NCBI GenBank assembly: GCA_036960305.1
Contig: JBALWA010000014.1
Location: 1-64,000, forward strand
Source of the DNA: JBALVT01 sp036960305
Lineage (GTDB): Bacteria; Pseudomonadota; Gammaproteobacteria; Pseudomonadales; Halieaceae
Length of the DNA: 64,000 bases
Direction: 5' to 3'
Below the pieces are notes generated by a model, which saw nothing but the letters and a program-made list of their open reading frames with translations, had not been told where the DNA came from and ran no database searches. The position numbers and the translations under genes are program-made. Of the stretch, positions 26,269 through 35,445 are shown piece after piece (the stretch's first letter is position 1; each line of letters starts with the position of its first letter).

Positions 26269-27372
26269 CTAATCGATCAGGCCGAAATCTCGATCGAGAA
26301 TCGCTATGAGGTCCGCTCTGGGGTTGTCCGACAGGGTCAGAGCTTCACCGGTTATCTTCTCGGCGATACTCACGTAGGTCTCAGAGACTGACATCAAGAC
26401 CGATTCGGGCAGCGCGTTATCCCTGGCCAGGGCCTCGCGTTCAGGCATGCGATCCTTGTTCAGTAAAATATCCGGATCGGGGAAATGGCCCAATAATAGC
26501 TGCCGAAAGCCCTCCTTGGAGTTTTCTACAACCTTGCCATCACGGTATGAGGGGCCGTCCCAGATACGAGAGGAGTCAGGCGTACCGACCTCATCCATGT
26601 AAATAAGCTTTTCCCGACCGTTCTTGTCTGTGACATAGCCGAATTCAAATTTGGTATCGATAAAGACCTGATCGAGCTCGGCCAGTTCACGACTGATTGT
26701 GTCAAAGCCCTCGGTCAACAGTCGCTCGTAAAGCGCGATATCCTCAGTGCTACCGAATTTGAAAGCTTCATAATTACGTTCAATATCCACTCTACTGATA
26801 TTGATATCATCGGCGGCTGGCACGCCCGGAATACCCTCGAGAATACCCTTGGTCGACGGGGTAATCAGCAGTTCGGGGAGCTTTTGATCCTTTTGCAGGC
26901 CCTCCGGCAGTTGGATGCCACAGAAATCTCGCTCCCCTTTGGTGTAAGAGCGCCACATCGAACCGGTTATATACTGCCTGGCAATGGCTTCAATCATCAC
27001 CGGCCGGGCTTTTTGCACGATCCAGACGAAGGGGTGAGGAATATCGAGAATATGGCTCTCCGCCAGCCCCTGTTCCTTGAACAGCTTAAACCAGTGGTTG
27101 GAAATTGCATTGAGTGCGGCACCCTTGCCGGGCACCCCGTTCATTCCGCCTTCGCCATGCCAGATACAGTCAAAAGCAGAGATACGATCGCTGATTACCA
27201 TGATTGCCAGCGGCGCGTCAGCCGCCACATCGTAGCCACGTTCGGCTATTAGTCGGGCGCTGTCTGCCGCGGTTAACCAATAGACTGAACGCACTTTTCC
27301 ACTGTGAACCGCAGCGTCGGTTCGGATAGGTAGATCGTTGTTAACTGCCAATACCTTGTTCGCAAGACTCAT
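26269..27372 (-). CDS. purC: SAICAR synthase (phosphoribosylaminoimidazole-succinocarboxamide synthase), long form
   Basis: A 367-residue purine-biosynthesis enzyme that joins CAIR and aspartate with ATP. Visible signatures include KVRSVYWL near the start, ARQYITGSMWRSY and VFIDTKFEFGYV, and IWDGPSYRDG. The length is that of the longer form (about 300-370 residues, as in yeast and some proteobacteria) rather than the 237-residue E. coli PurC. It is divergent from the truncated haemoglobin gene, with 260 nt between starts. Confidence 0.95.
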   Translation of the reverse strand: MSLANKVLAVNNDLPIRTDAAVHSGKVRSVYWLTAADSARLIAERGYDVAADAPLAIMVISDRISAFDCIWHGEGGMNGVPGKGAALNAISNHWFKLFKEQGLAESHILDIPHPFVWIVQKARPVMIEAIARQYITGSMWRSYTKGERDFCGIQLPEGLQKDQKLPELLITPSTKGILEGIPGVPAADDINISRVDIERNYEAFKFGSTEDIALYERLLTEGFDTISRELAELDQVFIDTKFEFGYVTDKNGREKLIYMDEVGTPDSSRIWDGPSYRDGKVVENSKEGFRQLLLGHFPDPDILLNKDRMPEREALARDNALPESVLMSVSETYVSIAEKITGEALTLSDNPRADLIAILDRDFGLID

Positions 27373-27632
27373 TTATATGCCCTGTTGCTATGTGTATGAC
27401 TGGATTGATGCGACGCCAAAGCGCGGGGGATTAACATGGTCAAAGCCCGCTTCAAGGTGACACACCGGACGCGATATTCTAGCAGAAAGGAATGCAGCAG
27501 ACACCACCCCTGCAGTTAATCTCCGCCTATTGAGCGCACGCCTCACAGTTCAAATAGGCATGATGCAGATCAGGCATTCGGCCTGGATTCACGGTAAACT
27601 AGTACCCCTATGTTGAAGATCAGGAGAACCCC

Positions 27633-28061
27633 ATGAGCGCCGCACAAAACCCCTACCAAATTCTGGGTGAGGAGGGTATACGACAGTTGACTGAGACCTT
27701 CTACGACATAATGGACACCCTGCCCGAGGCCGCTGAAGTTCGCGCCATGCATGTCGCTGATTTATCGGGTATGAAGTTAAAGCTGGCGGAGTATCTTACG
27801 GGCTGGATGGGTGGACCACCGATTTACTCGGACAAATACGGTAGCGTCTGTATGACATCGCCCCACGAACACTACCACATCGGCCCAAGAGAGAGGGACC
27901 AGTGGTTATTGTGTATGGACAAAGCACTTGAAAAAACGGAAGCCAGTGATGAATTGCTGGAAATGCTGAAGGTACCAATGTTCCGGATAGCCGATGCTAT
28001 TCGCAACCGGGATGACGTCAGTGCAGCCAGCCTGGATGATAATATTATTGCTGCGGGCTAG
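27633..28061 (+). CDS. Group II truncated haemoglobin
   Basis: A 142-residue globin of the TrHbO type. The N-terminal segment PYQILGEEGIRQLTETFYDIM, the LSGMKLKLAEYLTGWMGGPPIY stretch and the haem pocket HEHYHIGPRERDQWLLCM (proximal His, G8 Trp) match that family. It binds oxygen and may handle peroxide or NO. AGGAGA lies about 8 nt upstream of the ATG. It stands alone. Confidence 0.93.
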   Translation: MSAAQNPYQILGEEGIRQLTETFYDIMDTLPEAAEVRAMHVADLSGMKLKLAEYLTGWMGGPPIYSDKYGSVCMTSPHEHYHIGPRERDQWLLCMDKALEKTEASDELLEMLKVPMFRIADAIRNRDDVSAASLDDNIIAAG

Positions 28062-28098
28062 TTTCTCGACAATCACTAGCTAGCGGGAAGTCAGTAAA

Positions 28099-28119
28099 GC
28101 AGCGGACCAGGTCCGCTGC
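28099..28119. terminator. Hairpin between convergent genes
   Basis: The 10-bp arms GCAGCGGACC and GGTCCGCTGC are perfectly complementary, with a small loop, between the haemoglobin and the DUF3313 gene that converge here. No T-run follows on either strand, so it may act as a stabilising or weak bidirectional terminator. Confidence 0.45.
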
Positions 28120-28148
28120 GGATCGAGATAGTAAAGAAACCAGCTCTA

Positions 28149-28841
28149 CTATTGCTCTTTCATTTGCAGGGCTTGATCCATCGGATCATTTGACCTGCCC
28201 TGCAATCTCAGCAGACCGCGGCGCATGCTGTTACCCCAGGAGCGAAATATCAGATTGATGGCGTCTTCATCGTTATCAACCTGGTTAAAGGCCCAGATAT
28301 CGTCGCTCGATTTGGTATCTACCGAGCGAATCATTACTTTACCGGTCTCGGCATTAATGAGCGCCAGGCTAATCGTGATAGCCCCGCCTTTTTTCGCACC
28401 GGCAGCGACTTCAGCTTTGTTGGCGTAGGGGTGTATCGCCACAACCGTTGTGTGAATAATCATGTCTGCTTCAGAGCGTCTATCGACGATATTGTAGGCT
28501 GACTCGAAACTCAGTTGGGTGGCAAACTCTTTCACCATCGCATTCTGGAGAATGCCGTCTTCGACGTCACTGACTTTCCACTCTTCATCTGCATCAACAC
28601 CCTCAGGCTGGATGACCTGAACTTTTGACAGATTCAGCGGCGCGATAAAGACCTCACGGAAGCTGCTACCGCCGCCTGAGGCATCCGGGTTCAGATACAC
28701 TTTGGCGCTGGCATTTCTCGAAACAAGAAAATCCGGGTCTCCCTTCTCGGGCACCGCCGACTCAGGCGTCGTCGTGCTCTGGGCGCAACCGCCCAGAATA
28801 AAAGTCAAGGCCACGAGGGCTGGAACCAGTTTCAATGACAT
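28149..28841 (-). CDS. DUF3313 lipoprotein (second copy)
   Basis: A 230-residue lipoprotein with signal ending in lipobox LGGC (Cys19). It shares with the island copy the overall DUF3313 layout: SFREVFIAPLNLSKVQVI, an EADMIIHTTVVAI segment, ITISLALINAETGKVMIRS and a C-terminal RSWGNSMRRGLLRL. The start at 28841 was chosen because the signal peptide begins there; a longer reading to 28916 is unsupported. Function is unknown. Confidence 0.82.
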   Translation of the reverse strand: MSLKLVPALVALTFILGGCAQSTTTPESAVPEKGDPDFLVSRNASAKVYLNPDASGGGSSFREVFIAPLNLSKVQVIQPEGVDADEEWKVSDVEDGILQNAMVKEFATQLSFESAYNIVDRRSEADMIIHTTVVAIHPYANKAEVAAGAKKGGAITISLALINAETGKVMIRSVDTKSSDDIWAFNQVDNDEDAINLIFRSWGNSMRRGLLRLQGRSNDPMDQALQMKEQ

Positions 28842-29029
28842 GCGAGCTTTCCTCAGGTATCTACCAATAGATAATCGATGATTGAGCGCATAGGCCCAAC
28901 CCTGTAAAGGCGACAAGTATAACGCAGAATAGTCGGCTGGGAAGCCCTATCAAATACAAGCCGGTACCATTGGGTCATTAGATGGAAGCAATGTACAATC
29001 CTCCCGACTGTAAATTTGGAAACCTGTGC

Positions 29030-31099
29030 ATGCTCCCTTTATCTCGAACCCCCCTGTCTCTGGCAACCGCCCTGAGCTGCCTCTTTACTGCGCCCTGGGC
29101 GCTATCTACCGAACCAGAGCAGACGCTTGTCACCGCCACCCGGCAGGAAGTGAATGCGGCTGGCCTACCGCTGGCCTGGTCCACCATTGATGAGGAGGCA
29201 TTAGAGCTGGCCGGCCAGATACATATAAACGAAATCATGCAACAGGTTCCTGGCGCCTGGATCAGCCGGGGGAATGGTCAAGAAAGCCTGACATCACTGC
29301 GATCGCCGGTACTCACCGGCTCGGGTAGCTGTGGCGCCTTCTTCATGGCGGCAGATGGCATAAGCTTGCGGGCGCCGGGGTTTTGCAACGTCAACCAACT
29401 GTTTGATGCTAATTCGGAGCAGGCAGGGCGGATCGAGGTCATTAAGGGCCCGGCGACGGCGCTGTATGGCTCCAATGCCATGCACGGCGTCATCAATATC
29501 CTGTCCGCTGCACCCACTCCGGAGGAAGACCACAACATTGGACTGGAAGCCGGCCCACACGACTATTACCGCGCCAAGTACCGCTATAGCAACACCTTCG
29601 GTGAGCACGGTGTGAGCCTGCGCCTCAATGGGGCCACCGACGGCGGTTACAAGGATGACTCCGGTTACGACCAGCAGAAAATGACCCTGCGACACGACTA
29701 TAGCGGCGCCCGGATCGACAGCAAGACCGTGCTGGACTACGCCAATCTCAATCAGGAGACCGCGGGCTTTATCCAGGGCTACGAGGCTTATAAGGATGAG
29801 GACCTCAAGAAAACCAACCCCAATCCGGAAGCCTTTCGCGATGCCTGGTCTGTGCGCCTACAAAGCAGCATTGGCTGGGATATTAGTGACAGCAATCGCC
29901 TCACCTTCACGCCCTATTTTCGCGACAACGAAATGGAATTTCTCCAACATTTCCTGCCCTGGCAGCCGCTGGAAGAAAATGGCCACCGCAGTTTTGGACT
30001 GAAAAGCACACTGCATACGACAGGCGACCACTACAGCTGGGTTAACGGCATTGATCTGGAATACACCGATGGCTGGCTGAAAGAAACCCAGGCCGAGGAC
30101 TTCAGCCCGAATCAGCCCAAGGGGGTGCACTACGATTACCAGGTCGATGCCACGGTCGCTGCCGCCTACAGCCAATTGAGTACAAACCTGGGCGAGCGCT
30201 GGGAGATCACCGCCGGTGCCCGATTTGAACACACCCGCTATGACTACGACAACCAAACCGGCGACGGTTCGGCCTGTGGCCCGGAAGCCTCTGCCTGCCG
30301 CTTTTACCGGCCCGCAGACCGCAAGGACGACTTCACAGATTGGACCCTGAACGGCGGTGTCAGTTACGCCTTATCCGATGATCTCCACAGCTATGTTCGT
30401 ATCGCCCAGGGCTTCCGCGCACCGCAAACAACCGAATTGTACCGCTTGCAGGCAGGGCAGGAAGTGGCTGACCTGGATTCAGAGGAACTTGCCAGCCTGG
30501 AACTGGGTTTGCGCGGCAGCTACCTCAGCAATTTTTCATACGACCTCTCCGTCTATCGCATGAATAAAGATGAGGTTATTTTCCAGGATTCAAATCGGCA
30601 AAATGTGAGCGGCGCAAAGACCCTGCACCAGGGCATCGATGTCAGCCTGGGCTATCAACTGACTGAAGACTGGGACCTCGGAATGGATGCGACCTACGCC
30701 CGCCACCAATACGACAATCGCATTGAATTAATAGGCTCAAATGGTGATATCAAGGGCAATGATATTGATACCGCACCGAGGGTATTCGGCTCGGCGCGTA
30801 TTGGCTGGGACCTGACCTCTATCAGCGGGAGAGAAGGCCGTGCTGAATTAGAGTGGGTCTATATGGATAGCTACTACCTGGAACCTGATAACGAGCACGA
30901 ATATGATGGCCACTCGCTGTTAAACCTGCGGATCAGCAGCCAGTTTACAGAGCGCTTGCAGGGCAGTCTCCGCCTGACCAACCTGACCGATGAAGACTAT
31001 GCTGAGCGCGCGGATTATGGCTTTGGCAATTACCGTTATTTCGTCGGCCAACCGCTGGGTGCCTATGTCGAGCTAAATTATCAGCTAGGCGGTCGATAA
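29030..31099 (+). CDS. TonB-dependent receptor (TBDR-3)
   Basis: A 689-residue receptor: signal peptide (cleavage near ALSTE), short TonB box QTLVTATRQ, plug (INEIMQQVPGAWISRG, RIEVIKGPATALYGSNAMHGVINI) and barrel. The plug contains two cysteines, in GSGSCGAFFM and APGFCNVNQLF, likely a disulfide, a feature also seen in some metal-complex receptors. It is not closely related to TBDR-1/2. No cobalamin or iron regulatory element could be recognised upstream, so the ligand is open. The start at 29030 gives the best signal peptide. The last residues are not the usual aromatic F (LNYQLGGR). Confidence 0.9.
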   Translation: MLPLSRTPLSLATALSCLFTAPWALSTEPEQTLVTATRQEVNAAGLPLAWSTIDEEALELAGQIHINEIMQQVPGAWISRGNGQESLTSLRSPVLTGSGSCGAFFMAADGISLRAPGFCNVNQLFDANSEQAGRIEVIKGPATALYGSNAMHGVINILSAAPTPEEDHNIGLEAGPHDYYRAKYRYSNTFGEHGVSLRLNGATDGGYKDDSGYDQQKMTLRHDYSGARIDSKTVLDYANLNQETAGFIQGYEAYKDEDLKKTNPNPEAFRDAWSVRLQSSIGWDISDSNRLTFTPYFRDNEMEFLQHFLPWQPLEENGHRSFGLKSTLHTTGDHYSWVNGIDLEYTDGWLKETQAEDFSPNQPKGVHYDYQVDATVAAAYSQLSTNLGERWEITAGARFEHTRYDYDNQTGDGSACGPEASACRFYRPADRKDDFTDWTLNGGVSYALSDDLHSYVRIAQGFRAPQTTELYRLQAGQEVADLDSEELASLELGLRGSYLSNFSYDLSVYRMNKDEVIFQDSNRQNVSGAKTLHQGIDVSLGYQLTEDWDLGMDATYARHQYDNRIELIGSNGDIKGNDIDTAPRVFGSARIGWDLTSISGREGRAELEWVYMDSYYLEPDNEHEYDGHSLLNLRISSQFTERLQGSLRLTNLTDEDYAERADYGFGNYRYFVGQPLGAYVELNYQLGGR

Positions 31100-31102
31100 A
31101 TA

Positions 31103-31128
31103 CCGGGTCGAGCTTGGCCGAGACCCGG
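31103..31128. terminator. Hairpin between TBDR-3 and trpS
   Basis: CCGGGTC (31103-31109) and GACCCGG (31122-31128) can pair with a 12-nt loop in the 43-nt gap of two convergent genes. There is no following T-run. It could stop transcription from both sides only weakly. Confidence 0.4.
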
Positions 31129-31142
31129 CGGGAGCGGCGAAT

Positions 31143-32150
31143 TTAGCTGATCGCTGAAATGCCGACCGCTGCCCTCACTTTATCCATCAAAGGAGCACTG
31201 TGGCCCCGTGCCCGTTCAGCACCTTTCTTCAGCACGCTTTCAATATAGCCGGGATCATCCATGAGCTGTTGATAACGCGCACGCGCCTCCCCAATCTCAC
31301 CGTTTACCAGTTCAAACAATTGCTTCTTGGCCTCCCCCCAGGCAATGCCATCGGCAAATTCCTGCCGCATGCGGGTGATTTCCTCGGGACTGGCAAAGGC
31401 AGACCATACCTGAAAGACGGTTGAGTCATCGGCGTCTTTGGGTTCGCCCGGTTCCAGCAGGTTGGTCTTGATCTTGTTAATGGCCTTCTTCAGCTGCTTT
31501 TCTGTTACAAACAGGGGAATAGTATTGTTGTAACTCTTGCTCATTTTGCGGCCATCCAGCCCTTGCAGCACGGCGACATTATCGTCCACCACCGCTTCTG
31601 GCAAAGTGAAAACATCCGCAAAGTTATGATTGAAGCGCTGGGCTATATCCCTCGCCATCTCGACATGCTGAATCTGGTCCCTGCCCACGGGTACTTTCTG
31701 AGCGTTAAACATCAGGATGTCGGCGGCCATCAACACCGGGTAACTGAACAGACCCATCGTCACGCCAAAGTCTGGGTCCTCACCCGCCGTTTGGTTATCC
31801 TGTACAGCAGCCTTGTAGGCGTGAGCCCGGTTCATCAAGCCCTTGGCGGAATTACAGCACAGCACCCAGGTAAGCTCGGTAATTTCAGGAATATCAGACT
31901 GGCGGTAAAACACGGACTTTTCTGTGTCCAGACCCAGCGCCAGCCAGGTCGCAGCGATCTCCTTACTGGATTGTTTCACCAGGGCAGGATCCTGACACTT
32001 AATCAGGGCATGGTAATCTGCGAGAAAGAAAAATGACTCAATCCCATCGCTACGAGAGGCTTCTACCGACGGTCGAATTGCGCCCACATAGTTTCCCAGG
32101 TGAGGAGTGCCGGTTGGGGTAATACCGGTTAGAACACGTTGTTTACTCAT
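31143..32150 (-). CDS. trpS: Tryptophan-tRNA ligase
   Basis: A 335-residue class I aminoacyl-tRNA synthetase. The HIGH-like signature is TPHLG (15-19) and the KMSKS loop is present near residue 197 in DGRKMSKSYNN. It charges tRNA-Trp. Length fits the bacterial enzyme (about 330-340). It lies 55 nt downstream of the QTMAN-like glycosyltransferase on the same strand. Confidence 0.97.
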   Translation of the reverse strand: MSKQRVLTGITPTGTPHLGNYVGAIRPSVEASRSDGIESFFFLADYHALIKCQDPALVKQSSKEIAATWLALGLDTEKSVFYRQSDIPEITELTWVLCCNSAKGLMNRAHAYKAAVQDNQTAGEDPDFGVTMGLFSYPVLMAADILMFNAQKVPVGRDQIQHVEMARDIAQRFNHNFADVFTLPEAVVDDNVAVLQGLDGRKMSKSYNNTIPLFVTEKQLKKAINKIKTNLLEPGEPKDADDSTVFQVWSAFASPEEITRMRQEFADGIAWGEAKKQLFELVNGEIGEARARYQQLMDDPGYIESVLKKGAERARGHSAPLMDKVRAAVGISAIS

Positions 32151-32205
32151 AGCAGTTCTTGATTCTCAAAAAGGCGGTAATCATACGGGTTATGGGCTGG
32201 AATGC

Positions 32206-33342
32206 CTAGTCGATCCCACCAGCCAACGCCAACAGAGTACTTTCGTAGCGGGGCTTCAAACTATCCAGTTGAAAGTGGCTGACACAGGGGACTTCCAACC
32301 TAGTAGCCGCGAGTAGACCTGCCTGGGCCACTATCAGCTTCACGGCTTCTCTCGCCTCTGCCTCAAGATCATCCGGGTAGCTCCCATAGCAATAGCTAGC
32401 GGGGAATATCTCGGGGTACGCCAAACGATCCGGCACCACGGGAAGACACCCCCTGGCGACCGCCTCGAGCACGGCAATGCCCTGGAATTCGTGTAGGGCG
32501 GTGGAAAGAACCATATCGGCTGCATCGAGAGTTCGCCCATACTCCTCTGCCGACTCAAGATAACCAAACTGTACCAGACGATGGCTGAAATCGGACTGGA
32601 TCGAATCGAATATCGCCGGGCTGCTGCGAAACTGCTGACCCACCATCGCCAACTCGAAATTTATGCCCGTTTCCTCCAATAGCTGCAGTATCGACCACAG
32701 CCCCTCAGGCCCCTTGTCATACTCGAATCGCCCTACCCACAAGAGTCGTAAAGGCCTGCTTGGGTATGTCGCGGTGACATCCGACCAGACAAAACCCTCA
32801 TCCGTACTGGCCTCACTGGTACTTGCCGGCAAAGGTACCGGTAGAACCGCTGTCTTCCCCTGCAAACCACTGACAATGCCGGCCGGCACCCTGTCTGGCA
32901 GTCGTTTCAGAAGGGCATCGCAGCCCGCCATAAAGCTGTCCCTGTTGTACTGGGAATTAAACAGCAGAGTATCTGCGGCCAACGCCGAGTAAAGACTCAC
33001 CATCTGCGCTTCCAGCAAACTCTGCTGTTTTTCACCCTGGGGATAAGCAAACTGATTTTCGTGAAAGTAAAGAACCGTGGGAATGGCGGCAAGCTTCGGC
33101 ACGAGGCCACGCAATGTGGATAAATCGACCATAGAAGTCGCTATCAACAACTGGTAGTCCCCTTCAAGTACCGCTTGCTCTTCCAGCGCCCAATACAGTG
33201 GATTGCCGCGAACCCTCCAACTAAAGTGACGGGGAGGCAAGGACAAAACCTGCCACTGCCAGTCAGCAAACATTGAGACCAGACACCGTTGCCAATGAAC
33301 ATGGCTTTTGGCAGCGTAGGCTGAAAGCAGCAGAACGTTCAC
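32206..33342 (-). CDS. Glycosyltransferase with DUF3524 domain (QTMAN/GTDC1-like)
   Basis: A 378-residue glycosyltransferase. The N-terminal 170 residues (LLLSAYAAKSHVHW, SWRVRGNPLYW, LYFHENQFAYP) match DUF3524, the N-terminal domain of the tRNA-queuosine alpha-mannosyltransferase family (human GTDC1/QTMAN). The C-terminal half is a GT-B fold domain with LLWVGRFEYDKGPEG and EFQGIAVLEAVARGCLPV. Mannosylation of queuosine in tRNA-Asp is known for the animal enzyme; in this bacterium it is inference. Start is GTG at 33342, 12 nt after the M18 peptidase stop. Confidence 0.85.
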   Translation of the reverse strand: MNVLLLSAYAAKSHVHWQRCLVSMFADWQWQVLSLPPRHFSWRVRGNPLYWALEEQAVLEGDYQLLIATSMVDLSTLRGLVPKLAAIPTVLYFHENQFAYPQGEKQQSLLEAQMVSLYSALAADTLLFNSQYNRDSFMAGCDALLKRLPDRVPAGIVSGLQGKTAVLPVPLPASTSEASTDEGFVWSDVTATYPSRPLRLLWVGRFEYDKGPEGLWSILQLLEETGINFELAMVGQQFRSSPAIFDSIQSDFSHRLVQFGYLESAEEYGRTLDAADMVLSTALHEFQGIAVLEAVARGCLPVVPDRLAYPEIFPASYCYGSYPDDLEAEAREAVKLIVAQAGLLAATRLEVPCVSHFQLDSLKPRYESTLLALAGGID

Positions 33343-33354
33343 AAAAGCGGCTAT

Positions 33355-34662
33355 TCAGTTGGCATTCAGGGAACCACGGTGGTTATAGAATCGCCGTAAA
33401 ACCCGGCTAAGATTCCAGGCATCCTCGCTACCAGCCAATTCTCTTATGGAGTGCATGGCAAACGTTGGCACACCAATATCCAGAGTACGCACACCCGTGC
33501 CACCAGCGGTGATCGGTCCGATAGTACTGCCACAGCCCATATCCGAGCGAACAACAAAGGACTGCACGGGCACCTTTTCCTGCGCAGAAAGCAGGCGATA
33601 GAGACCGGCCGTTTCACTGTTGGTTGCGTATCGCTGATTCGCATTTATTTTGATGACGGGGCCTTGATTGAGCAGTGGACCATGATTTTCATCGTGCCTA
33701 TCGGCATAATTGGGGTGCAAGCCGTGGGCGTTATCAGCCGATATCATCATCGAGCGGTCTGTGAGAGCGACATAGTCCGCCTCACTGCCCGCCAGCCTTT
33801 TGAGTACCGAACTCAACAAGGGGCCCTGTGCTCCGGCGGCGGACAGGCTGCCAACCTCCTCGTGGTCATTGCAAACCAAGAGTGAACTGACGGCTCCGTC
33901 ACTTTGCAACAGCGCTTGCAGACCCGTAAAACAACTCAGAAGATTGTCCAACCGGGCAGACGCGATGAAGTCACCCGCCAGACCAATGATCGCCGGTGCC
34001 TGGGTATCATAAAAGGACAACTCAAAATCGAGCACCCTGGCAACACGGCAGTCAGGATGCTCCTGCAGCAACCGCGTTTTCAGCAAATCACGAAAGTCGG
34101 TCGCGTCATCTTTGTCCACCAGCTTTAATAGCGGCAAGATATCAGTCTGGGGGTTGATGTTACGTTTCTTATTGGCCTCCCGGTCGAGATGAATAGCCAA
34201 GCTGGGGATTATGGCGATGGGATCACGAAAATCAATGAGGCGACTTCTGAGCAGGCCATCTGCGCATTCGAAGCTCACCCTACCCGCCAGTGAAAGATCC
34301 CGATCAAACCACGGGTTTAGCAGCGCGCCGCCGTACACCTGAACGCCCACCTGAAAATAGCCATGGCGGACCTTCTCCGGCGTGGGTTTTACCATCAGAC
34401 ACGGGCTGTCAGTGTGGGCACCGACCATTCGCAACCCCTCCAACGGGCCGCTTTCGCTACCCACGATAAAGGCGACCAAAGAGCTGTCATTGCGCTGCAG
34501 GTAATACCGCCCTCCAGCATTCAACTGCCAGGCGGCACCCTCTTCCAGGGCTTCAAAACCCGCGGCTGCCAAGCGATCGCTCATGGCGACAACAGCGTGA
34601 AAGGGTGTAGTAGCCTGGCCTATAAATTGGCACAGCTGCTCATTGAAAGCCTTTTGTGTCAT
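33355..34662 (-). CDS. apeB: M18 family aminopeptidase
   Basis: A 435-residue zinc aminopeptidase of the M18 (aspartyl aminopeptidase-like) family. Metal ligands are visible at H83 and D85 in VGAHTDSP, in CNDHEEVGS in the middle and in TFAMHSIRE near the C-terminus. The start at 34662 gives the usual N-terminus (FNEQLCQFIGQATTPFHAV); a longer reading to 34722 is less likely. Same-strand order M18, glycosyltransferase, trpS suggests one transcript. Confidence 0.92.
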   Translation of the reverse strand: MTQKAFNEQLCQFIGQATTPFHAVVAMSDRLAAAGFEALEEGAAWQLNAGGRYYLQRNDSSLVAFIVGSESGPLEGLRMVGAHTDSPCLMVKPTPEKVRHGYFQVGVQVYGGALLNPWFDRDLSLAGRVSFECADGLLRSRLIDFRDPIAIIPSLAIHLDREANKKRNINPQTDILPLLKLVDKDDATDFRDLLKTRLLQEHPDCRVARVLDFELSFYDTQAPAIIGLAGDFIASARLDNLLSCFTGLQALLQSDGAVSSLLVCNDHEEVGSLSAAGAQGPLLSSVLKRLAGSEADYVALTDRSMMISADNAHGLHPNYADRHDENHGPLLNQGPVIKINANQRYATNSETAGLYRLLSAQEKVPVQSFVVRSDMGCGSTIGPITAGGTGVRTLDIGVPTFAMHSIRELAGSEDAWNLSRVLRRFYNHRGSLNAN

Positions 34663-34785
34663 GTATTCATCCCGATTATCCGTGGCAACGCCAGCACTGG
34701 GTACGCCCATAGACGCAGCCACATGCTGTGATTGGATCAGTATCGTACAGGAAGTCTGGGATTATCGAAAAAGAATTGGAAAAGA

Positions 34786-35376
34786 TCAGCTGCGCAACTC
34801 ATCGATAGCCCGTTTCAAGATCTGGCGCTGAGCGGTCGGCTGTAGTGCCCCCGGATTCATCACCGCGTCCACGCCCAGGCCCTGAACCAGGGCATTCAGT
34901 GAGCGGTAGCTATTACGCAAGTTCAGCTGTTTCTTTATCTCGCCGGATTTTCGCGCCGCTCGCAGCAGGCTAAGGCCCTGTTTCTCCTGTTCAGCAAGGC
35001 GCGTAGACAAGGCCTCACGCATCTCCTCGGAAATGGCAGCCCGATGGTTGAATGCCAGCCTAACCTGCCACTCATCGACAATTTCAGGCTTTAGGGGCAA
35101 CTGGGCCGACAGCCGGGCCTGCAACAACTCAAGGCCGGTATGATGCTGACCCGGCCCAGCCATTCTGATGGCACAGCATTCCTCAATATAGACCAGGGCC
35201 GCCAATAACAACTCTTCTTTATCCGCAAAATAGTGCTGCACCATGCCCTTGGTACAACCGTGATGAGATGCCACATTGCGCAAAGTGGTATTTTCCAGAC
35301 CACGCTCGGCGACAACGCGGGCAACCGTTGCGGATATGCTCTGGCGTTGCTGTTCGTGATCAACAATTTTAGGCAT
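34786..35376 (-). CDS. TetR family regulator (BetI-like)
   Basis: A 196-residue repressor. The N-terminal helix-turn-helix is clear (TTLRNVASHHGCTKGMVQHYFADKEELL) and the C-terminal half matches the BetI-type ligand domain. Target and inducer are unknown; no palindromic operator stands out in the 69-nt gap to uppP. It is not linked by sequence to the island elements. Confidence 0.9.
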   Translation of the reverse strand: MPKIVDHEQQRQSISATVARVVAERGLENTTLRNVASHHGCTKGMVQHYFADKEELLLAALVYIEECCAIRMAGPGQHHTGLELLQARLSAQLPLKPEIVDEWQVRLAFNHRAAISEEMREALSTRLAEQEKQGLSLLRAARKSGEIKKQLNLRNSYRSLNALVQGLGVDAVMNPGALQPTAQRQILKRAIDELRS

Positions 35377-35445
35377 GTCGGAGTTCCCTCCGTAAAAACA
35401 CCTTCAAAGTGTAGCAAAGGAAATGGAACCTGCCTGAAAACCTCT

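Noticed and set aside
28917..29029. Possible cobalamin riboswitch before TBDR-3
   Set aside because: Only short GC-rich strings such as GGGAAGCC occur; the conserved B12-box and long paired core are not present in this short leader.
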